Below, in pieces: positions 35,966 to 45,671 of a stretch of DNA of 64,000 bases; position 1 is the first letter of the stretch, and the number at the start of each line of letters is the position of its first letter. Source of the DNA: Micavibrio aeruginosavorus ARL-13 (GTDB taxonomy: Bacteria; Pseudomonadota; Alphaproteobacteria; Micavibrionales; Micavibrionaceae). Location: positions 1,240,001-1,304,000 of the forward strand of contig NC_016026.1 of NCBI RefSeq assembly GCF_000226315.1, in the 5' to 3' direction. The position numbers and the translations under genes are program-made. A model generated the notes under the pieces. It was given only the letters and a program-made list of their open reading frames with translations, had not been told where the DNA came from and searched no databases.

Positions 35966-37435
35966 TTAGGCTGTTTTCTTCTGGCTGGAGGCTGGCGTTG
36001 ACGCTTCGTCCCCATCGGACAATCCGTCTGCACCATCGCCGTCATTGTGCTTCTCTGACGTTGAAATGCCAAGCAATTTCAGTTTCCGGTGCAGGGCCGA
36101 ACGCTCCATCCCGATAAACTGCGCGGTTTTGGAGATGTTGCCATGGAACCGCTCAACTTGGGCCTCCAGATAGTCTTTTTCAAATTGTTCGCGAGCATCG
36201 CGCAACGGCATCAAAACCAGTTCACGGCTGAGCGCCGCACGATCGCCATCACCGCCCATATCGGCCCCAGTGATTTCTGGCGGCAGGTGATCCGGCCGCA
36301 CGGCTTCATCGGCCCCAGCCCCGGACATGATCATCACCCATTCCATAACATTACGAAGCTGCCGGATATTGCCGGGCCAGTGATAGGCCTGCAACGTCAT
36401 CACGGCGGCCTCGGACAGGGTCCGGCGCGGCAGGGAATTGGCATCCGCATATTGATCCATAAAGGCGGCGGCCAAATCGGGAATGTCGGCCACGCGGTCA
36501 CGCAAGGGTGGCATTTGTACGGGGACGACGTTCAGGCGGTAATACAAATCCTGACGGAAATGCCCCTCCTCCATCGCGCGGTTCAGATCGCGGTTGGTCG
36601 AGGCCAGAATACGTACATCCACCTGCACCGGATCTTTCCCACCGACGCGGGTGACTTTTTGGTCCTGCAAAGCGCGGACAATCTTGCCTTGGGTTTCCAA
36701 CGGCATATCCGCCACTTCGTCCAGCAGCAACGTCCCGCCATTGGCCTGTTCCAGCACGCCGACCTTGCCCGGTTCACCGTGGATACCGTCAATCGATCCA
36801 AACAATTCGATTTCCAACCGTTCCGGCAACAAGGTCGCGCAGTTCAGGGCCATAAACGGCCCGGTGTTGCGTTCCGATAAACGGTGGATCAGGCGCGCGG
36901 CCAGTTCCTTGCCCGTGCCCGGTTCGCCGGTAATTAAAACGCGACTGTTGGTCGGGCCGACGCGTTCCAGAACATGGCGCAACTGGCTGACCACGCTGGA
37001 CGCCCCGGTCAGATCCGCCGGGGTGGATGTTTTCCGGCGCAGCGCTTCGTTCTCTTTTTTCAGCTCGGCATTTTCCAGCGCCCGGTCGATCATCAGCAAC
37101 AGGCGGTCGGACTTGAACGGCTTTTCAATAAAATCATATGCGCCCAGTTTGATGGCGTTGACGGCGGTTTCGATGGTGCCGTGGCCGCTGATCATAATAA
37201 CGGGCAGATGCGGGTGATCGGCCTTCAGCTTGGTCAGGATGTTCATCCCGTCATGTTCGCTGTTCTGCAGCCAGATATCCAAAACGACCAGCGACGGCAC
37301 GCGCGCGGCAACGGCGTCGTACGCCTGTTGCGCGTTTCCGGCCTGACGGGTCGAAAATCCCTCGTCCTCCAGAATGCCTTGGATCAGCATCCGGATGTCG
37401 GCTTCGTCATCAATGATTAAAATATCCGCAGACAT
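35966..37435 (-). CDS. ntrX: Response regulator NtrX
   Basis: This is the partner of NtrY, linked to nitrogen, redox and envelope control. It has a receiver domain with the phospho-acceptor D in VVLDIWLQNS (about residue 55), an AAA+ domain with Walker A GEPGTGKE and Walker B-type GGTLLLDEVADM, and a C-terminal Fis-type helix-turn-helix (NISKTAQFIGMERSALHRKL). The sigma-54 contact loop GAFTGA is absent: the site reads ELFGSIDGIHGEPGKVGVLE. This is common for alphaproteobacterial NtrX, which therefore probably does not activate sigma-54 promoters. It starts 37 bases after the ntrY stop. Confidence 0.95.
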   Translation of the reverse strand: MSADILIIDDEADIRMLIQGILEDEGFSTRQAGNAQQAYDAVAARVPSLVVLDIWLQNSEHDGMNILTKLKADHPHLPVIMISGHGTIETAVNAIKLGAYDFIEKPFKSDRLLLMIDRALENAELKKENEALRRKTSTPADLTGASSVVSQLRHVLERVGPTNSRVLITGEPGTGKELAARLIHRLSERNTGPFMALNCATLLPERLEIELFGSIDGIHGEPGKVGVLEQANGGTLLLDEVADMPLETQGKIVRALQDQKVTRVGGKDPVQVDVRILASTNRDLNRAMEEGHFRQDLYYRLNVVPVQMPPLRDRVADIPDLAAAFMDQYADANSLPRRTLSEAAVMTLQAYHWPGNIRQLRNVMEWVMIMSGAGADEAVRPDHLPPEITGADMGGDGDRAALSRELVLMPLRDAREQFEKDYLEAQVERFHGNISKTAQFIGMERSALHRKLKLLGISTSEKHNDGDGADGLSDGDEASTPASSQKKTA

Positions 37436-37472
37436 TGCGATTCCATTACCTAATAAAGCGGCAGTCTATCAA

Positions 37473-39815
37473 TCATCCGGACGCGGCATCAAGCGGGACA
37501 ATCTGTTCGTCCCCCGCCAGTATATCATCGGCGGCCAGATCGAATACCAGTGTCATCGTCGCCCCACCCAGATCATTCCATCCCGGTGTGGCACGGATCA
37601 AGTCCGTCGTCCCAATAATAAGGCGACCACCATGGTCCTCCATAATCTTCTTCACGATGGCCAACCCAAGCCCTGTGCCTTTTTCGCGATGGGTAACATA
37701 CGGGTCGGTCAGGCGGGCCGTGTCTTCGCCTTTGGGCAATCCGGCGCCGTTATCACTGACCATCACCATCACCGTGCCATCGGCGCGGTTTTGGTGCAGG
37801 CACAGTTCAACATGACCCGGCGCGTCCACTTCAACACCTTGTGTAATCCCATTTTTCTGTCGTGTTTCAATGGCATCAATGGCGTTTTGAAGAATATTGG
37901 TGAAGACTTGGCGCACCTGCTGCGCGTCGGCCTCAACCCAAACCGGATTGGCCGAAATTGTGCGCGGATCAAAACCGGAATGGGTGAATTTTATATCCGG
38001 GTACGCCTGCTGTTGCAGGATCATCGTATCACGCAACAGGGTCAGCAGGTTCTCCCGTTTCATCACCGGCTCGGGCATCCGGGCAAAGGCGGAAAACTCA
38101 TTCACCATACGCCCAATATCACCCACATGGTGGATAATCGTGTCGGTGCATTGGGCAAAGATATCAGGATCTTCGGTAATCTGTTTCAAATATCGCTTCT
38201 TCAACCGTTCCGCCGAAAGCTGGATCGGGGTCAGCGGGTTTTTGATCTCATGCGCGATACGGCGGGCCACGTCCGCCCATGCGGCTTTGCGCTGTGCGGA
38301 TTGCAGGGCGGTCATGTCATCAAAGGTCAAAACCGCACCACGGTCTTCATCGCCGATCAAGTCGATGGCAATGCGGACCAGGAACGTACGGCGGTTACCA
38401 TCGACGTCGATAAAGGGAATCTCGCCTTGCGTAATCTTGCCCGGCTTCTGGTGCGCCTGGTCCAGCAAGGGCTGAATTTCTGGGACGATGTCCCCAATGC
38501 TACGGCTCACCAGCCGTTCATCCTTGTCCCCGAACAAATCGGCTGCCGATGAATTGGCCAACGTAATCTTGCCCACCCGGTCCACGCCGATAATCCCGGC
38601 TGATACCCCGGCCAGAACCGTTTCCGTGAAGCGGCGGCGCTGGTCCAATTTGCGGTTGGCCATAATCAATTCATCACGCTGATCCTGAATCTGGCTGGTC
38701 ATGCGGTTGAACGCCCGGGCCAGAACTTCGAATTCATCCAGATTGTCGGATTCGATCAGGCGGACCGTCAAATCGCCCGCGCGCACCCGGTCGGCGGCGT
38801 TGACCAGCGACCCGATCGGCGTCACCAATTGCCGTGCCAGCACCAGACCAAACCACATGGCCGCCAGCAACAACAGCAAACCAACGACGACAAACATCAT
38901 CATCATCTTGATTTGCAGGTCGCCCCGCTGGGCTTCCAATTGGTCATATTCCTTTACCGCGCGTAATGTGGCATCCAGACGGGATCGCACCAACGGGTCA
39001 ACCATGCGGCCGACAAACAGATACGTGTCGATAAAACTGTTAAGCTGGACCAGCGCCCGCACGCGGTCGTCATCCCGCGTACCCATCACGGCAACCTCGC
39101 CCTGACGTGCCTGATCCATGACATATTGTGGAATATTTTCAAATTGCAGGGAGAAATTCATCCCCGATGACGCGATCACGCGGCCCGACCCGTCGAAAAT
39201 CAAAACTTCGGACAGGTTCCGCAGGAAAGATTGCGTTTGCACCAATTGGTCAAACCCCGCCGGGTTGTGGGCGGCCATATCCGCCGCACGATCAAGGTCG
39301 CTGGCCATGGCCAGAATATCGGCCCGAACAACCTGCTGGTGTTCTTCCATGTACGCTTCGGCGAAGGCTTGCGACTGGGTGACCGCATTTTGCACCTTCT
39401 CACTGAACCATCCTTGCACCCCGTAATAGAAGAAAACGGCGGAAAATACGGCCATGATAATGGCGGGAATCGCGGCCAAAAGACTGAAGATCATCACCAG
39501 ACGGCCATGCAGACGCGCACCCGGCACGCCGCGACGGCGACCGCTCCACAATCCTGCAATCCGTCGCCCGATCAACGTGGCCAGAACCAGCAGAATGACC
39601 AGATCAAGGTTAAGCAGCCAAAAAATGGTCCGGGGATCATTGCCAAAGGGCGGCGTTTCGGTCAGCGCGGCATAGGTGGCCACACCCGACGCCACCGCCG
39701 CGATGCTCAGCACCAAAGCTGCCAGCGTTCCAACACGGGAATAGCGCCGCTCGAGAATGTTCAAGCGTCGCCAGAAACGGTTTGTTACGCTGTTCGCCAA
39801 CAAGGATGATTTCAC
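37473..39815 (-). CDS. ntrY: Sensor histidine kinase NtrY
   Basis: This membrane histidine kinase has N-terminal transmembrane segments (about residues 30-125), a large extracytoplasmic region, another membrane segment (about 310-330), a HAMP domain, a PAS domain (about 400-500), the phospho-acceptor box RRIAHEIKNPLTPIQLSAER (H about 538) and the ATPase domain with N box NILQNAIDAIE, DNGAGLP and GTGLGLAIV. It is 780 residues. It heads the leftward ntrY-ntrX-trkA run and is divergent from ispDF. Confidence 0.95.
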   Translation of the reverse strand: MKSSLLANSVTNRFWRRLNILERRYSRVGTLAALVLSIAAVASGVATYAALTETPPFGNDPRTIFWLLNLDLVILLVLATLIGRRIAGLWSGRRRGVPGARLHGRLVMIFSLLAAIPAIIMAVFSAVFFYYGVQGWFSEKVQNAVTQSQAFAEAYMEEHQQVVRADILAMASDLDRAADMAAHNPAGFDQLVQTQSFLRNLSEVLIFDGSGRVIASSGMNFSLQFENIPQYVMDQARQGEVAVMGTRDDDRVRALVQLNSFIDTYLFVGRMVDPLVRSRLDATLRAVKEYDQLEAQRGDLQIKMMMMFVVVGLLLLLAAMWFGLVLARQLVTPIGSLVNAADRVRAGDLTVRLIESDNLDEFEVLARAFNRMTSQIQDQRDELIMANRKLDQRRRFTETVLAGVSAGIIGVDRVGKITLANSSAADLFGDKDERLVSRSIGDIVPEIQPLLDQAHQKPGKITQGEIPFIDVDGNRRTFLVRIAIDLIGDEDRGAVLTFDDMTALQSAQRKAAWADVARRIAHEIKNPLTPIQLSAERLKKRYLKQITEDPDIFAQCTDTIIHHVGDIGRMVNEFSAFARMPEPVMKRENLLTLLRDTMILQQQAYPDIKFTHSGFDPRTISANPVWVEADAQQVRQVFTNILQNAIDAIETRQKNGITQGVEVDAPGHVELCLHQNRADGTVMVMVSDNGAGLPKGEDTARLTDPYVTHREKGTGLGLAIVKKIMEDHGGRLIIGTTDLIRATPGWNDLGGATMTLVFDLAADDILAGDEQIVPLDAASG

Positions 39816-39913
39816 GCGTTCAATTATCCGCTATAAAGGCCAGAGTCTGACGCACTCAGTAAATCGCCTGAAATATCCCCCTATTTGACGGGAAAGGCAA
39901 GCCCGGAAACGCT

Positions 39914-41134
39914 ATGGAAAGCATGAATAAACCGCAGAAAAACGCCGATTTTAGCCCCCTGCCTTTCACCCTGATTGTGGTGGCGGCGGGAACAGGAACC
40001 CGTATTGGCGGCGAGATTCCGAAACAATATCAACGCATTAATGGCAAAACCCTTCTGCGCCATACACTGGATCGGGCGTTGAAATTGCCGGGTTTGCGCG
40101 ATATTCGGGTGGTTATTCATGCCGATCATTCTGACCCGTATCATGATGCGGTTCATGGCCTGAATCTGCACCCGCCAGTGATCGGTGGAAACAGCCGAAA
40201 GGAAAGTGTTTATAACGGGATAAAATCCATTACCGAAGTAGGCCCGAAAGAGGTCATTTTGATCCACGACGCCGCCCGCCCGTTCTTGGATACCGAAAGT
40301 GTATTGGCTCTTGTGCATAAGGCCCACGAAACCGGCGCGGCAACGCTGGCCGTGCCCGTGGCGGATACAGTGGCGCGCGATAAAAACGAATCTCTCGATC
40401 ACATCATCGACCGCACGGGGTTGTGGGCGATTCAAACGCCGCAGGCTTTTCACTACGACCTGATCAAACACGCACACGACCAATTCCAAACGAACGAGAA
40501 TTTCACCGATGATACCGGGTTGGTCGCAGCCATGGGTGAAACGGTTCACATCGTGCCCGGCACACGGCAGAATTTTAAAATCACAACGACGGATGATATG
40601 ACAATGGCAAAACCCCTCCTGTCTCAACCCATGGAAACACGCACGGGGTTCGGGTTTGATGTGCACGCTTTGACCGCGCCGAATGCTGGATCGGGTGTTA
40701 TTCATCTGGGCGGCGTGGCCATTCCGCATAACCGGTCCCTGATCGGCCATTCGGATGCGGATGTTGGTTTACACGCATTGACCGATGCCATTTTATCCAC
40801 CATCGCCGCCGGGGATATCGGCACCCATTTCCCCCCGTCCGACCCGCAATGGAAAGGTGCAGACAGCACCATTTTCTTGAAAAAATCAGTTGATCTAATC
40901 TATCAGCAAAACGGTGTAATTACTTTGCTTGATTTAACTTTCCTGTGCGAAGAGCCCAAGATCGGACCGCATCGTGAAGCGATGCAGGATTGCATTCACC
41001 GTGTCACCGGCGTGGCCAAAAACCGCATCAGCATCAAGGCCACCACAACCGAAAAACTGGGCTTCACAGGCCGTGGTGAAGGGATTGCGGCCCAGGCGAT
41101 TGCCACCGTACAATTCCCGGCAGAGGATGATTGA
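39914..41134 (+). CDS. ispDF: Bifunctional IspD/IspF isoprenoid enzyme
   Basis: It catalyses two non-consecutive steps of the MEP pathway. The N-terminal IspD (about residues 10-235) shows VVAAGTGTRIGGEIPKQY, ILIHDAARPF and TPQAFHYDL; the C-terminal IspF (about 245-400) shows GFGFDVHAL, GHSDADVGLHALTDAILS and IGTHFPPSD. Fusion of the two is frequent in alphaproteobacteria. The region between the domains is short. pgpA begins four bases after its stop. Confidence 0.96.
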   Translation: MESMNKPQKNADFSPLPFTLIVVAAGTGTRIGGEIPKQYQRINGKTLLRHTLDRALKLPGLRDIRVVIHADHSDPYHDAVHGLNLHPPVIGGNSRKESVYNGIKSITEVGPKEVILIHDAARPFLDTESVLALVHKAHETGAATLAVPVADTVARDKNESLDHIIDRTGLWAIQTPQAFHYDLIKHAHDQFQTNENFTDDTGLVAAMGETVHIVPGTRQNFKITTTDDMTMAKPLLSQPMETRTGFGFDVHALTAPNAGSGVIHLGGVAIPHNRSLIGHSDADVGLHALTDAILSTIAAGDIGTHFPPSDPQWKGADSTIFLKKSVDLIYQQNGVITLLDLTFLCEEPKIGPHREAMQDCIHRVTGVAKNRISIKATTTEKLGFTGRGEGIAAQAIATVQFPAEDD

Positions 41135-41137
41135 TTC

Positions 41138-41626
41138 ATGGCCGATTTAACGCCCGCAAAACTGAACTACCGTGACCCCGCCACATGGGTGGCCACATGG
41201 GGTGGTTCGGGCTTCCTGAAACCCGCGCCCGGCACATGGGGGACACTGGGCGGCCTGCCCTTTGGGATCCTGTTTCTGGTGCTGGGTGGCCCAGTGGTTC
41301 TGGCGCTGGCGGCCATTGCCCTGTTTCCGCTTGGCCTGTGGGCCACGCGCCGGGTTGAGGGCATGACGGGGGACCACGATTCCGGGTTTATCGTGGTGGA
41401 TGAAGTCGTGGGCATCTGGATCACCCTGCTCTTCGCCGCCATAACGCCGGTTTCGGTTGTGCTGGCCTTTGTCCTGTTCAGGGCCTTTGATGCGTTAAAA
41501 CCATGGCCCGTGTCGCATTTCGATAAAAACGTCCCCGGTGCCATGGGCGTGATGTTGGATGACGTGGCCGCAGGCTTGATGGCTGGACTTTGCTTGTTGG
41601 GATTACGCTATGTTGGAATTGCTTGA
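41138..41626 (+). CDS. pgpA: Phosphatidylglycerophosphatase A
   Basis: This inner-membrane enzyme would dephosphorylate phosphatidylglycerophosphate to phosphatidylglycerol. Family signatures are GFLKPAPGTWGTLGGLP near the N-terminus, VVDEVVGIW in the middle and FDALKPWPVSHFDKNVPGAM followed by LDDVAAGLMAG. Hydrophobic segments around residues 42-62, 85-110 and 140-160 fit an integral membrane protein. It has 162 residues. Its end overlaps the cinA-like gene by 17 bases. Confidence 0.93.
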   Translation: MADLTPAKLNYRDPATWVATWGGSGFLKPAPGTWGTLGGLPFGILFLVLGGPVVLALAAIALFPLGLWATRRVEGMTGDHDSGFIVVDEVVGIWITLLFAAITPVSVVLAFVLFRAFDALKPWPVSHFDKNVPGAMGVMLDDVAAGLMAGLCLLGLRYVGIA

Positions 41627-42092
41627 AGCCGTCTCCGCACGTCTGGTGCAAAAGAAACTCATGCTGGTGTCAGCCGAATCCTGCACCGGCGGCATGATCG
41701 GGGCCGTAATGACGGATCGCCCAGGATCTTCAGCGTTTTACGCGGGTGGGTTCATCACCTACAGCAACGACCTCAAGACCCGGTTGCTGGATGTGCCTGA
41801 ACCCATGCTGGCCCAATATGGGGCCGTCAGCGCCGCTGTGGCCCAAGCCATGGCGCAAGGGGCTTTGGATAAAACGAACGCCGATATTGCTATCTCTGTC
41901 ACCGGGATCGCCGGCCCCGATGGCGGCAGTGTGGATAAACCCGTCGGACTGGTCTATATCGGGTATGGCCTGAAAGGTCGACCTATTAACGTTTCAAAAT
42001 ACAATTTTGAGGGTGACCGTGGCGCCATCCGACGTCAGACTGTTGCGGCGGCTTTAGACCATATCCTCAAAACGATCGAGGTTTTAGAATGA
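41610..42092 (+). CDS. CinA-family nicotinamide-nucleotide amidohydrolase
   Basis: The 160-residue protein is a stand-alone CinA C-terminal domain (PncC type) that deamidates NMN in pyridine nucleotide recycling. The motifs SAESCTGGMIGAVMTDRPGSS and SVTGIAGPDGGS are diagnostic. There is no N-terminal MoaB-like domain. It overlaps pgpA (17 bases) and the next gene (four bases), so ispDF-pgpA-cinA-glycosyltransferase form one rightward unit. Confidence 0.92.
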   Translation: MLELLEAVSARLVQKKLMLVSAESCTGGMIGAVMTDRPGSSAFYAGGFITYSNDLKTRLLDVPEPMLAQYGAVSAAVAQAMAQGALDKTNADIAISVTGIAGPDGGSVDKPVGLVYIGYGLKGRPINVSKYNFEGDRGAIRRQTVAAALDHILKTIEVLE

Positions 42093-43039
42093 GTACACCT
42101 GAACGCGTAACGTTTGTAACCGGCGGGGATAAACGATACTTCCCCATGATTCTGGAATTAATTCACTCCATCCGCCGTTTCCCGCAAAGCGCAGGTATTG
42201 ATATTTGTGTCATTGATGCGGGCTTGACCCCGGAACAGGTTCGCCATCTTGAAGACGGATTGGTACAGAAAGTGGTCAGCCCGGATTGGCCGGGACCTTT
42301 GGCCGCACGTCAGGGGAAGCTTAAAGGGCAGGATCATTTAAAGGCCTGCGTCGCTCGCCCCTTCATCCCCCAGCACTTCCCCGGTTATGACATTTACATC
42401 TGGTTGGATGGCGATGTCTGGGTTCAGGACTGGTCAGCAGTTGAGGTTTTGATTACGGGCGCCCGCCGCGATGCCATCACCATCTGCCCGGAGGTTGACC
42501 GTGCCTATGGCAAGGTAACCAAGATCAGCTGGATCGGCCCGATGCCATGGCGGCCACGCAGCTTCCTCTACAGCAACGGGAAAAAAGCATTTTCCGGAAA
42601 AGTCGCGCGATCCTTGTACCCATGGCCCGGTGTTAATGCGGGCGTGTTTTCCATGCGCGCCACGGTTCCCTATTGGGCCCGGTGGCAAGAATTGATTGTG
42701 AAAGCCTTGCGTAAAGGAAAAATTTTTACAGCGGAACAATTAACGCTGGGCATGATGATTTATCTGGAGGGAGCCAAGGTCGAATTCCTGCCCTCTGTCT
42801 ATAACTGGATCTGCGCGTTCAACCCGATGTGGGATGAAAAGACGCAGTCTTTTGTTGAACCCTATCTGCCCCACAACACAATCGGGATTGTGCATTTATG
42901 CGCGATGGATGACATGCGCCGGGACCGTTCGGCCACGGTGGATACAAAAACGACGGATGGGCGCATTGTGCCCATGTCATATCGTTACCCGTTTTTTGAT
43001 GGCATTGCGGAATCCACCGATGTGGCCCGCGCGGCGTAA
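42089..43039 (+). CDS. Glycosyltransferase-like protein (GT8-type, putative)
   Basis: The N-terminus (VTFVTGGDKRYFPMILELIHSI) and the metal-binding DxD segment IYIWLDGDVWVQD (about residues 108-120) suggest a GT-A fold nucleotide-sugar glycosyltransferase. Further features are the GVNAGVFSMR block, as in GT8-type enzymes, and a late VHL. There is no membrane segment. The acceptor is unknown. It is coupled to the cinA-like gene by a four-base overlap, and its last 55 bases overlap the convergent COQ10-like gene, a long tail-to-tail overlap. Confidence 0.6.
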   Translation: MSTPERVTFVTGGDKRYFPMILELIHSIRRFPQSAGIDICVIDAGLTPEQVRHLEDGLVQKVVSPDWPGPLAARQGKLKGQDHLKACVARPFIPQHFPGYDIYIWLDGDVWVQDWSAVEVLITGARRDAITICPEVDRAYGKVTKISWIGPMPWRPRSFLYSNGKKAFSGKVARSLYPWPGVNAGVFSMRATVPYWARWQELIVKALRKGKIFTAEQLTLGMMIYLEGAKVEFLPSVYNWICAFNPMWDEKTQSFVEPYLPHNTIGIVHLCAMDDMRRDRSATVDTKTTDGRIVPMSYRYPFFDGIAESTDVARAA

Positions 43040-43476
43040 AGGGATCTGGCACGTTCTTCGAACGCACCGACCATCCGTTTGACCGCTTCGTGGAAAAACA
43101 CGGTGATCAGCTTTTGCAGCATCGGATTTTTGAATTCAAAATCGACGAAGAAATCGATGGTGCAGGATCCGTCCGCATTGCGTTCAAACCGCCATTGATT
43201 GTTCAGATGCCGCATCGGCCCCTTCATATATTCCACATGGATCATGTCGGGGCGGGTCATGGTCACGCGGGATGAAAAAGCCTCGCGCACCATTTTGTAA
43301 CCGATAATCAAATCGGCATAAATCACATCGGCTCCATCCACGCCTTTTTCCCGTTTGGTAATCCGGCTGGCAATACACCAGGGCAGGAATTGCGGGTACA
43401 AATCGACCTTGGCGACCAGATCAAACATCTGTTCCGGCGTGTAGGGCAAGGTTCTGCGTTCTGCGTGGGTGGGCAT
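42985..43476 (-). CDS. COQ10/RatA-like SRPBCC-domain protein
   Basis: A 163-residue START-like (SRPBCC) protein with the family N-terminus RTLPYTPEQMFDLVAKVDLYPQFLPWC, summarised by key residues Y-x-x-E-x-x-F-x-L-V...Y-x-x-F-L-P-W-C, and NQWRFERNADGSC with the C-terminal FFHEAVKRMVGAFEERA. Homologs bind ubiquinone (COQ10) and support respiration; E. coli RatA was also described as a toxin, but the COQ10 role is likelier beside lipA in alphaproteobacteria. It lies nine bases downstream of lipA. Confidence 0.87.
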   Translation of the reverse strand: MPTHAERRTLPYTPEQMFDLVAKVDLYPQFLPWCIASRITKREKGVDGADVIYADLIIGYKMVREAFSSRVTMTRPDMIHVEYMKGPMRHLNNQWRFERNADGSCTIDFFVDFEFKNPMLQKLITVFFHEAVKRMVGAFEERARSLYAARATSVDSAMPSKNG

Positions 43477-43485
43477 CGATAAAAA

Positions 43486-44466
43486 TTACTCAGCCGCCTG
43501 AACAGTGGCCTGCTTCGCGGCCAATTTCTCTTCACGGGCTGCTTTCAGGCGGGCGAAATCTTCACCCGCATGGTGCGATGACCGGGTCAGCGGCGAAGCC
43601 GATACCATCAGGAATCCCTTGGCTCGCGCCATCCGCTCCAGCCCTTCGAATTCTTCCGGTGTCCAGAATTTTTCGACCGGGGCATGTTTCGGTGTGGGTT
43701 GCAGATATTGGCCGATGGTAATGAAATCAATGTCGGCGGCGCGCATGTCATCCATGACCTGGGCCACCTCTTCCTTCGTTTCACCCAAACCAACCATCAG
43801 GCCGGATTTGGTGAAAATGGACGGGTCCACATCCTTCACCCGTTGCAACAGGCGCAAAGACCGGAAATATCGCGCACCCGGACGAATGGTCGGGTACAAG
43901 CGCGGCACGGTTTCAAGATTGTGGTTAAACACATCCGGCTTTGCCCCAATCACCGCATCAATAGACTGAATATTGCCACGGAAATCACCGGGCAGAATTT
44001 CAACCGTGGTATCCGGCGATTTGAAACGGATTGCGCCGATGGTTTTAACAAAATGGTCCGCGCCGCAATCATCCAGATCATCACGATCAACGGATGTAAT
44101 CACAACGTGTTTCAGCGCCATTTGTTCAACGGCCACACCCACGCGCAGCGGTTCGTATTTATCCAGCTCTTCCGGCTTGCCCGTGGCCACGTTACAGAAC
44201 GCACAGGCCCGGGTGCAGACCTCACCCATAATCATGAAGGTTGCGTGTTTTTTGTTCCAGCATTCGCCGATGTTCGGGCATCCGGCCTCCTCGCACACGG
44301 TGGTCAATTTTTGACCACGGACAATGTCCAACGTGTCTTTATAAACGGTGCCTTGCGGCGCGCGGACGCGCAGCCAATCGGGTTTCTTACCCATTGGGCG
44401 GTCGGCGTTCTTTTGCTTTTCCGGGTGGCGTTTTGCGCGATCCAGCAGATCAGGATTATAGGTCAC
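43486..44466 (-). CDS. lipA: Lipoyl synthase
   Basis: This radical-SAM enzyme inserts two sulfurs into octanoyl groups on lipoyl domains. Both iron-sulfur sets are visible: [12 protein letters not shown] (auxiliary cluster) and CTRACAFC (SAM cluster). The C-terminus [15 protein letters not shown] holds the conserved R-S-S-x-H serine ligand. The start used is GTG 44466, which has a GAGGTGGT ribosome site and overlaps the upstream stop as GTGA; a start at 44514 lies deep in the neighbouring gene. This gives 326 residues. It would modify the lipoyl domains of pdhB and the E2 half at 55604-55993. Confidence 0.95.
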   Translation of the reverse strand: MTYNPDLLDRAKRHPEKQKNADRPMGKKPDWLRVRAPQGTVYKDTLDIVRGQKLTTVCEEAGCPNIGECWNKKHATFMIMGEVCTRACAFCNVATGKPEELDKYEPLRVGVAVEQMALKHVVITSVDRDDLDDCGADHFVKTIGAIRFKSPDTTVEILPGDFRGNIQSIDAVIGAKPDVFNHNLETVPRLYPTIRPGARYFRSLRLLQRVKDVDPSIFTKSGLMVGLGETKEEVAQVMDDMRAADIDFITIGQYLQPTPKHAPVEKFWTPEEFEGLERMARAKGFLMVSASPLTRSSHHAGEDFARLKAAREEKLAAKQATVQAAE

Positions 44467-44993
44467 AGCACCACCTCGTTCAGTTTCAAACGGCAGATTT
44501 CTTCGGACTGGCAATTATCGATCAGCAGCTTTTTGTGCTTGGCCAACGCCGCATAAACATACCACAAACCACCATGGGCCACGACCAGAACACGGCCAGC
44601 ATGTTGGCCTGCGGCATATTTCAGGTTGTCGATGGTTCGCTTTTCAAACGCGGCCATGGTTTCGCCACCGGGCGGGTTCAGCCGGTCAGTGAAATAATCA
44701 CCCACCTCATCCCATTTTGTGCCGGACCATTCGCCCAAATGCCATTCACGCAATCCCTCAACCACTTCGACCGGTTTGGAATGCCCCTTCAGGATCAATT
44801 CTGCCGTTTGTTGTGCCCGGGTCATCGGGCTGACGAACACGGTGTCAACCTGTTCAATAAATTCGCGATTGGTTTCATTAAAGGCACGCGCCTGTGCCAT
44901 GCCCGTTTCATTGAGCGGAACATCCCATTCACCGCCAGCATTCAGACGGTTCAAATTGGCATCGGTTTGGCCATGGCGGATGAAAAACAGCAT
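44463..44993 (-). CDS. Histidine phosphatase family protein
   Basis: A phosphoglycerate-mutase-like phosphatase with the catalytic RHGQTDAN (residues 5-12), the second arginine in [11 protein letters not shown], and the late histidine in [10 protein letters not shown]. It has 176 residues. Small members of this superfamily act on diverse phosphates (for example alpha-ribazole phosphate or sugar phosphates); the substrate is not evident. It is coupled to lipA by the overlapping GTGA. Confidence 0.88.
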   Translation of the reverse strand: MLFFIRHGQTDANLNRLNAGGEWDVPLNETGMAQARAFNETNREFIEQVDTVFVSPMTRAQQTAELILKGHSKPVEVVEGLREWHLGEWSGTKWDEVGDYFTDRLNPPGGETMAAFEKRTIDNLKYAAGQHAGRVLVVAHGGLWYVYAALAKHKKLLIDNCQSEEICRLKLNEVVL

Positions 44994-45146
44994 GTCGTAT
45001 CCTGTACGCTAAAATCAGCCAAGACCATAGGATTCTGGGTGGCTTTTGTCAAAGAATCCAAGGGGTTTTGGGGATAGCTTCCATCACATGAAAAGTTATG
45101 ATAAATAAACCAAAATTCAAAAAAGAGTGATTTTACAGGGACTTCA

Positions 45147-45671
45147 ATGATCGCGCTGATGCCCGTTTTACAATCGATTGAAAAAAACCTGTCCCGCGAC
45201 CTGTTGTCACGGGCCTGGGCGAAAATGGTAGCACCGGATGCACCGCCCGTAAGCGGCCACTGCGCCGTGGCGGCCGAAGCCTTGTACCATCTTCTGGGCG
45301 GTGCGCAGGCCGGGCTGATGCCATGTGTTTGCAAATATCATTGGACGGACGATGGCGCTGTGGTTCCGGGCCGCGGACAGGATGCAAAGTCGGATGAAAC
45401 CCATTGGTGGATCCGCCTGCCCCGTAAAGGCGTTCGTGGCGCTGGCCGCGTGGTCGACCCGACCGCCGCCCAATACAATCAACCCTTCCCATACGATAAA
45501 GGAACGGGGCGGCATTTCATGGCCCCGCATGGTGGTCCCTCTAAACGCGCAGCCATTTTAATCGCGCGGGTACGCGCCGATTTGGGCGATGAAACCATCA
45601 CCATGATGCGTAACGCCATGATCATGGCGTATAAACGTAGCCAGGCGGCTTACGGTTTTAACGCGTCCTGA
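45147..45671 (+). CDS. Small protein with a Cys-His-Asp arrangement (putative peptidase-like fold)
   Basis: No named family is recognised with certainty. The 174-residue protein contains GHCAVAAEALYHLLGG (Cys about residue 38), ETHWWIRLP (His about 92) and VVDPTAAQYNQPFPY (Asp about 109), in the order and spacing of papain-like or transglutaminase-like Cys-His-Asp triads. Similar GHC...HW...DPTA proteins occur in phages and bacteria. No signal peptide is seen. The ATG has an AGGGAC ribosome site. It overlaps the convergent nicotinamidase-like gene by 22 bases. Confidence 0.6.
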   Translation: MIALMPVLQSIEKNLSRDLLSRAWAKMVAPDAPPVSGHCAVAAEALYHLLGGAQAGLMPCVCKYHWTDDGAVVPGRGQDAKSDETHWWIRLPRKGVRGAGRVVDPTAAQYNQPFPYDKGTGRHFMAPHGGPSKRAAILIARVRADLGDETITMMRNAMIMAYKRSQAAYGFNAS

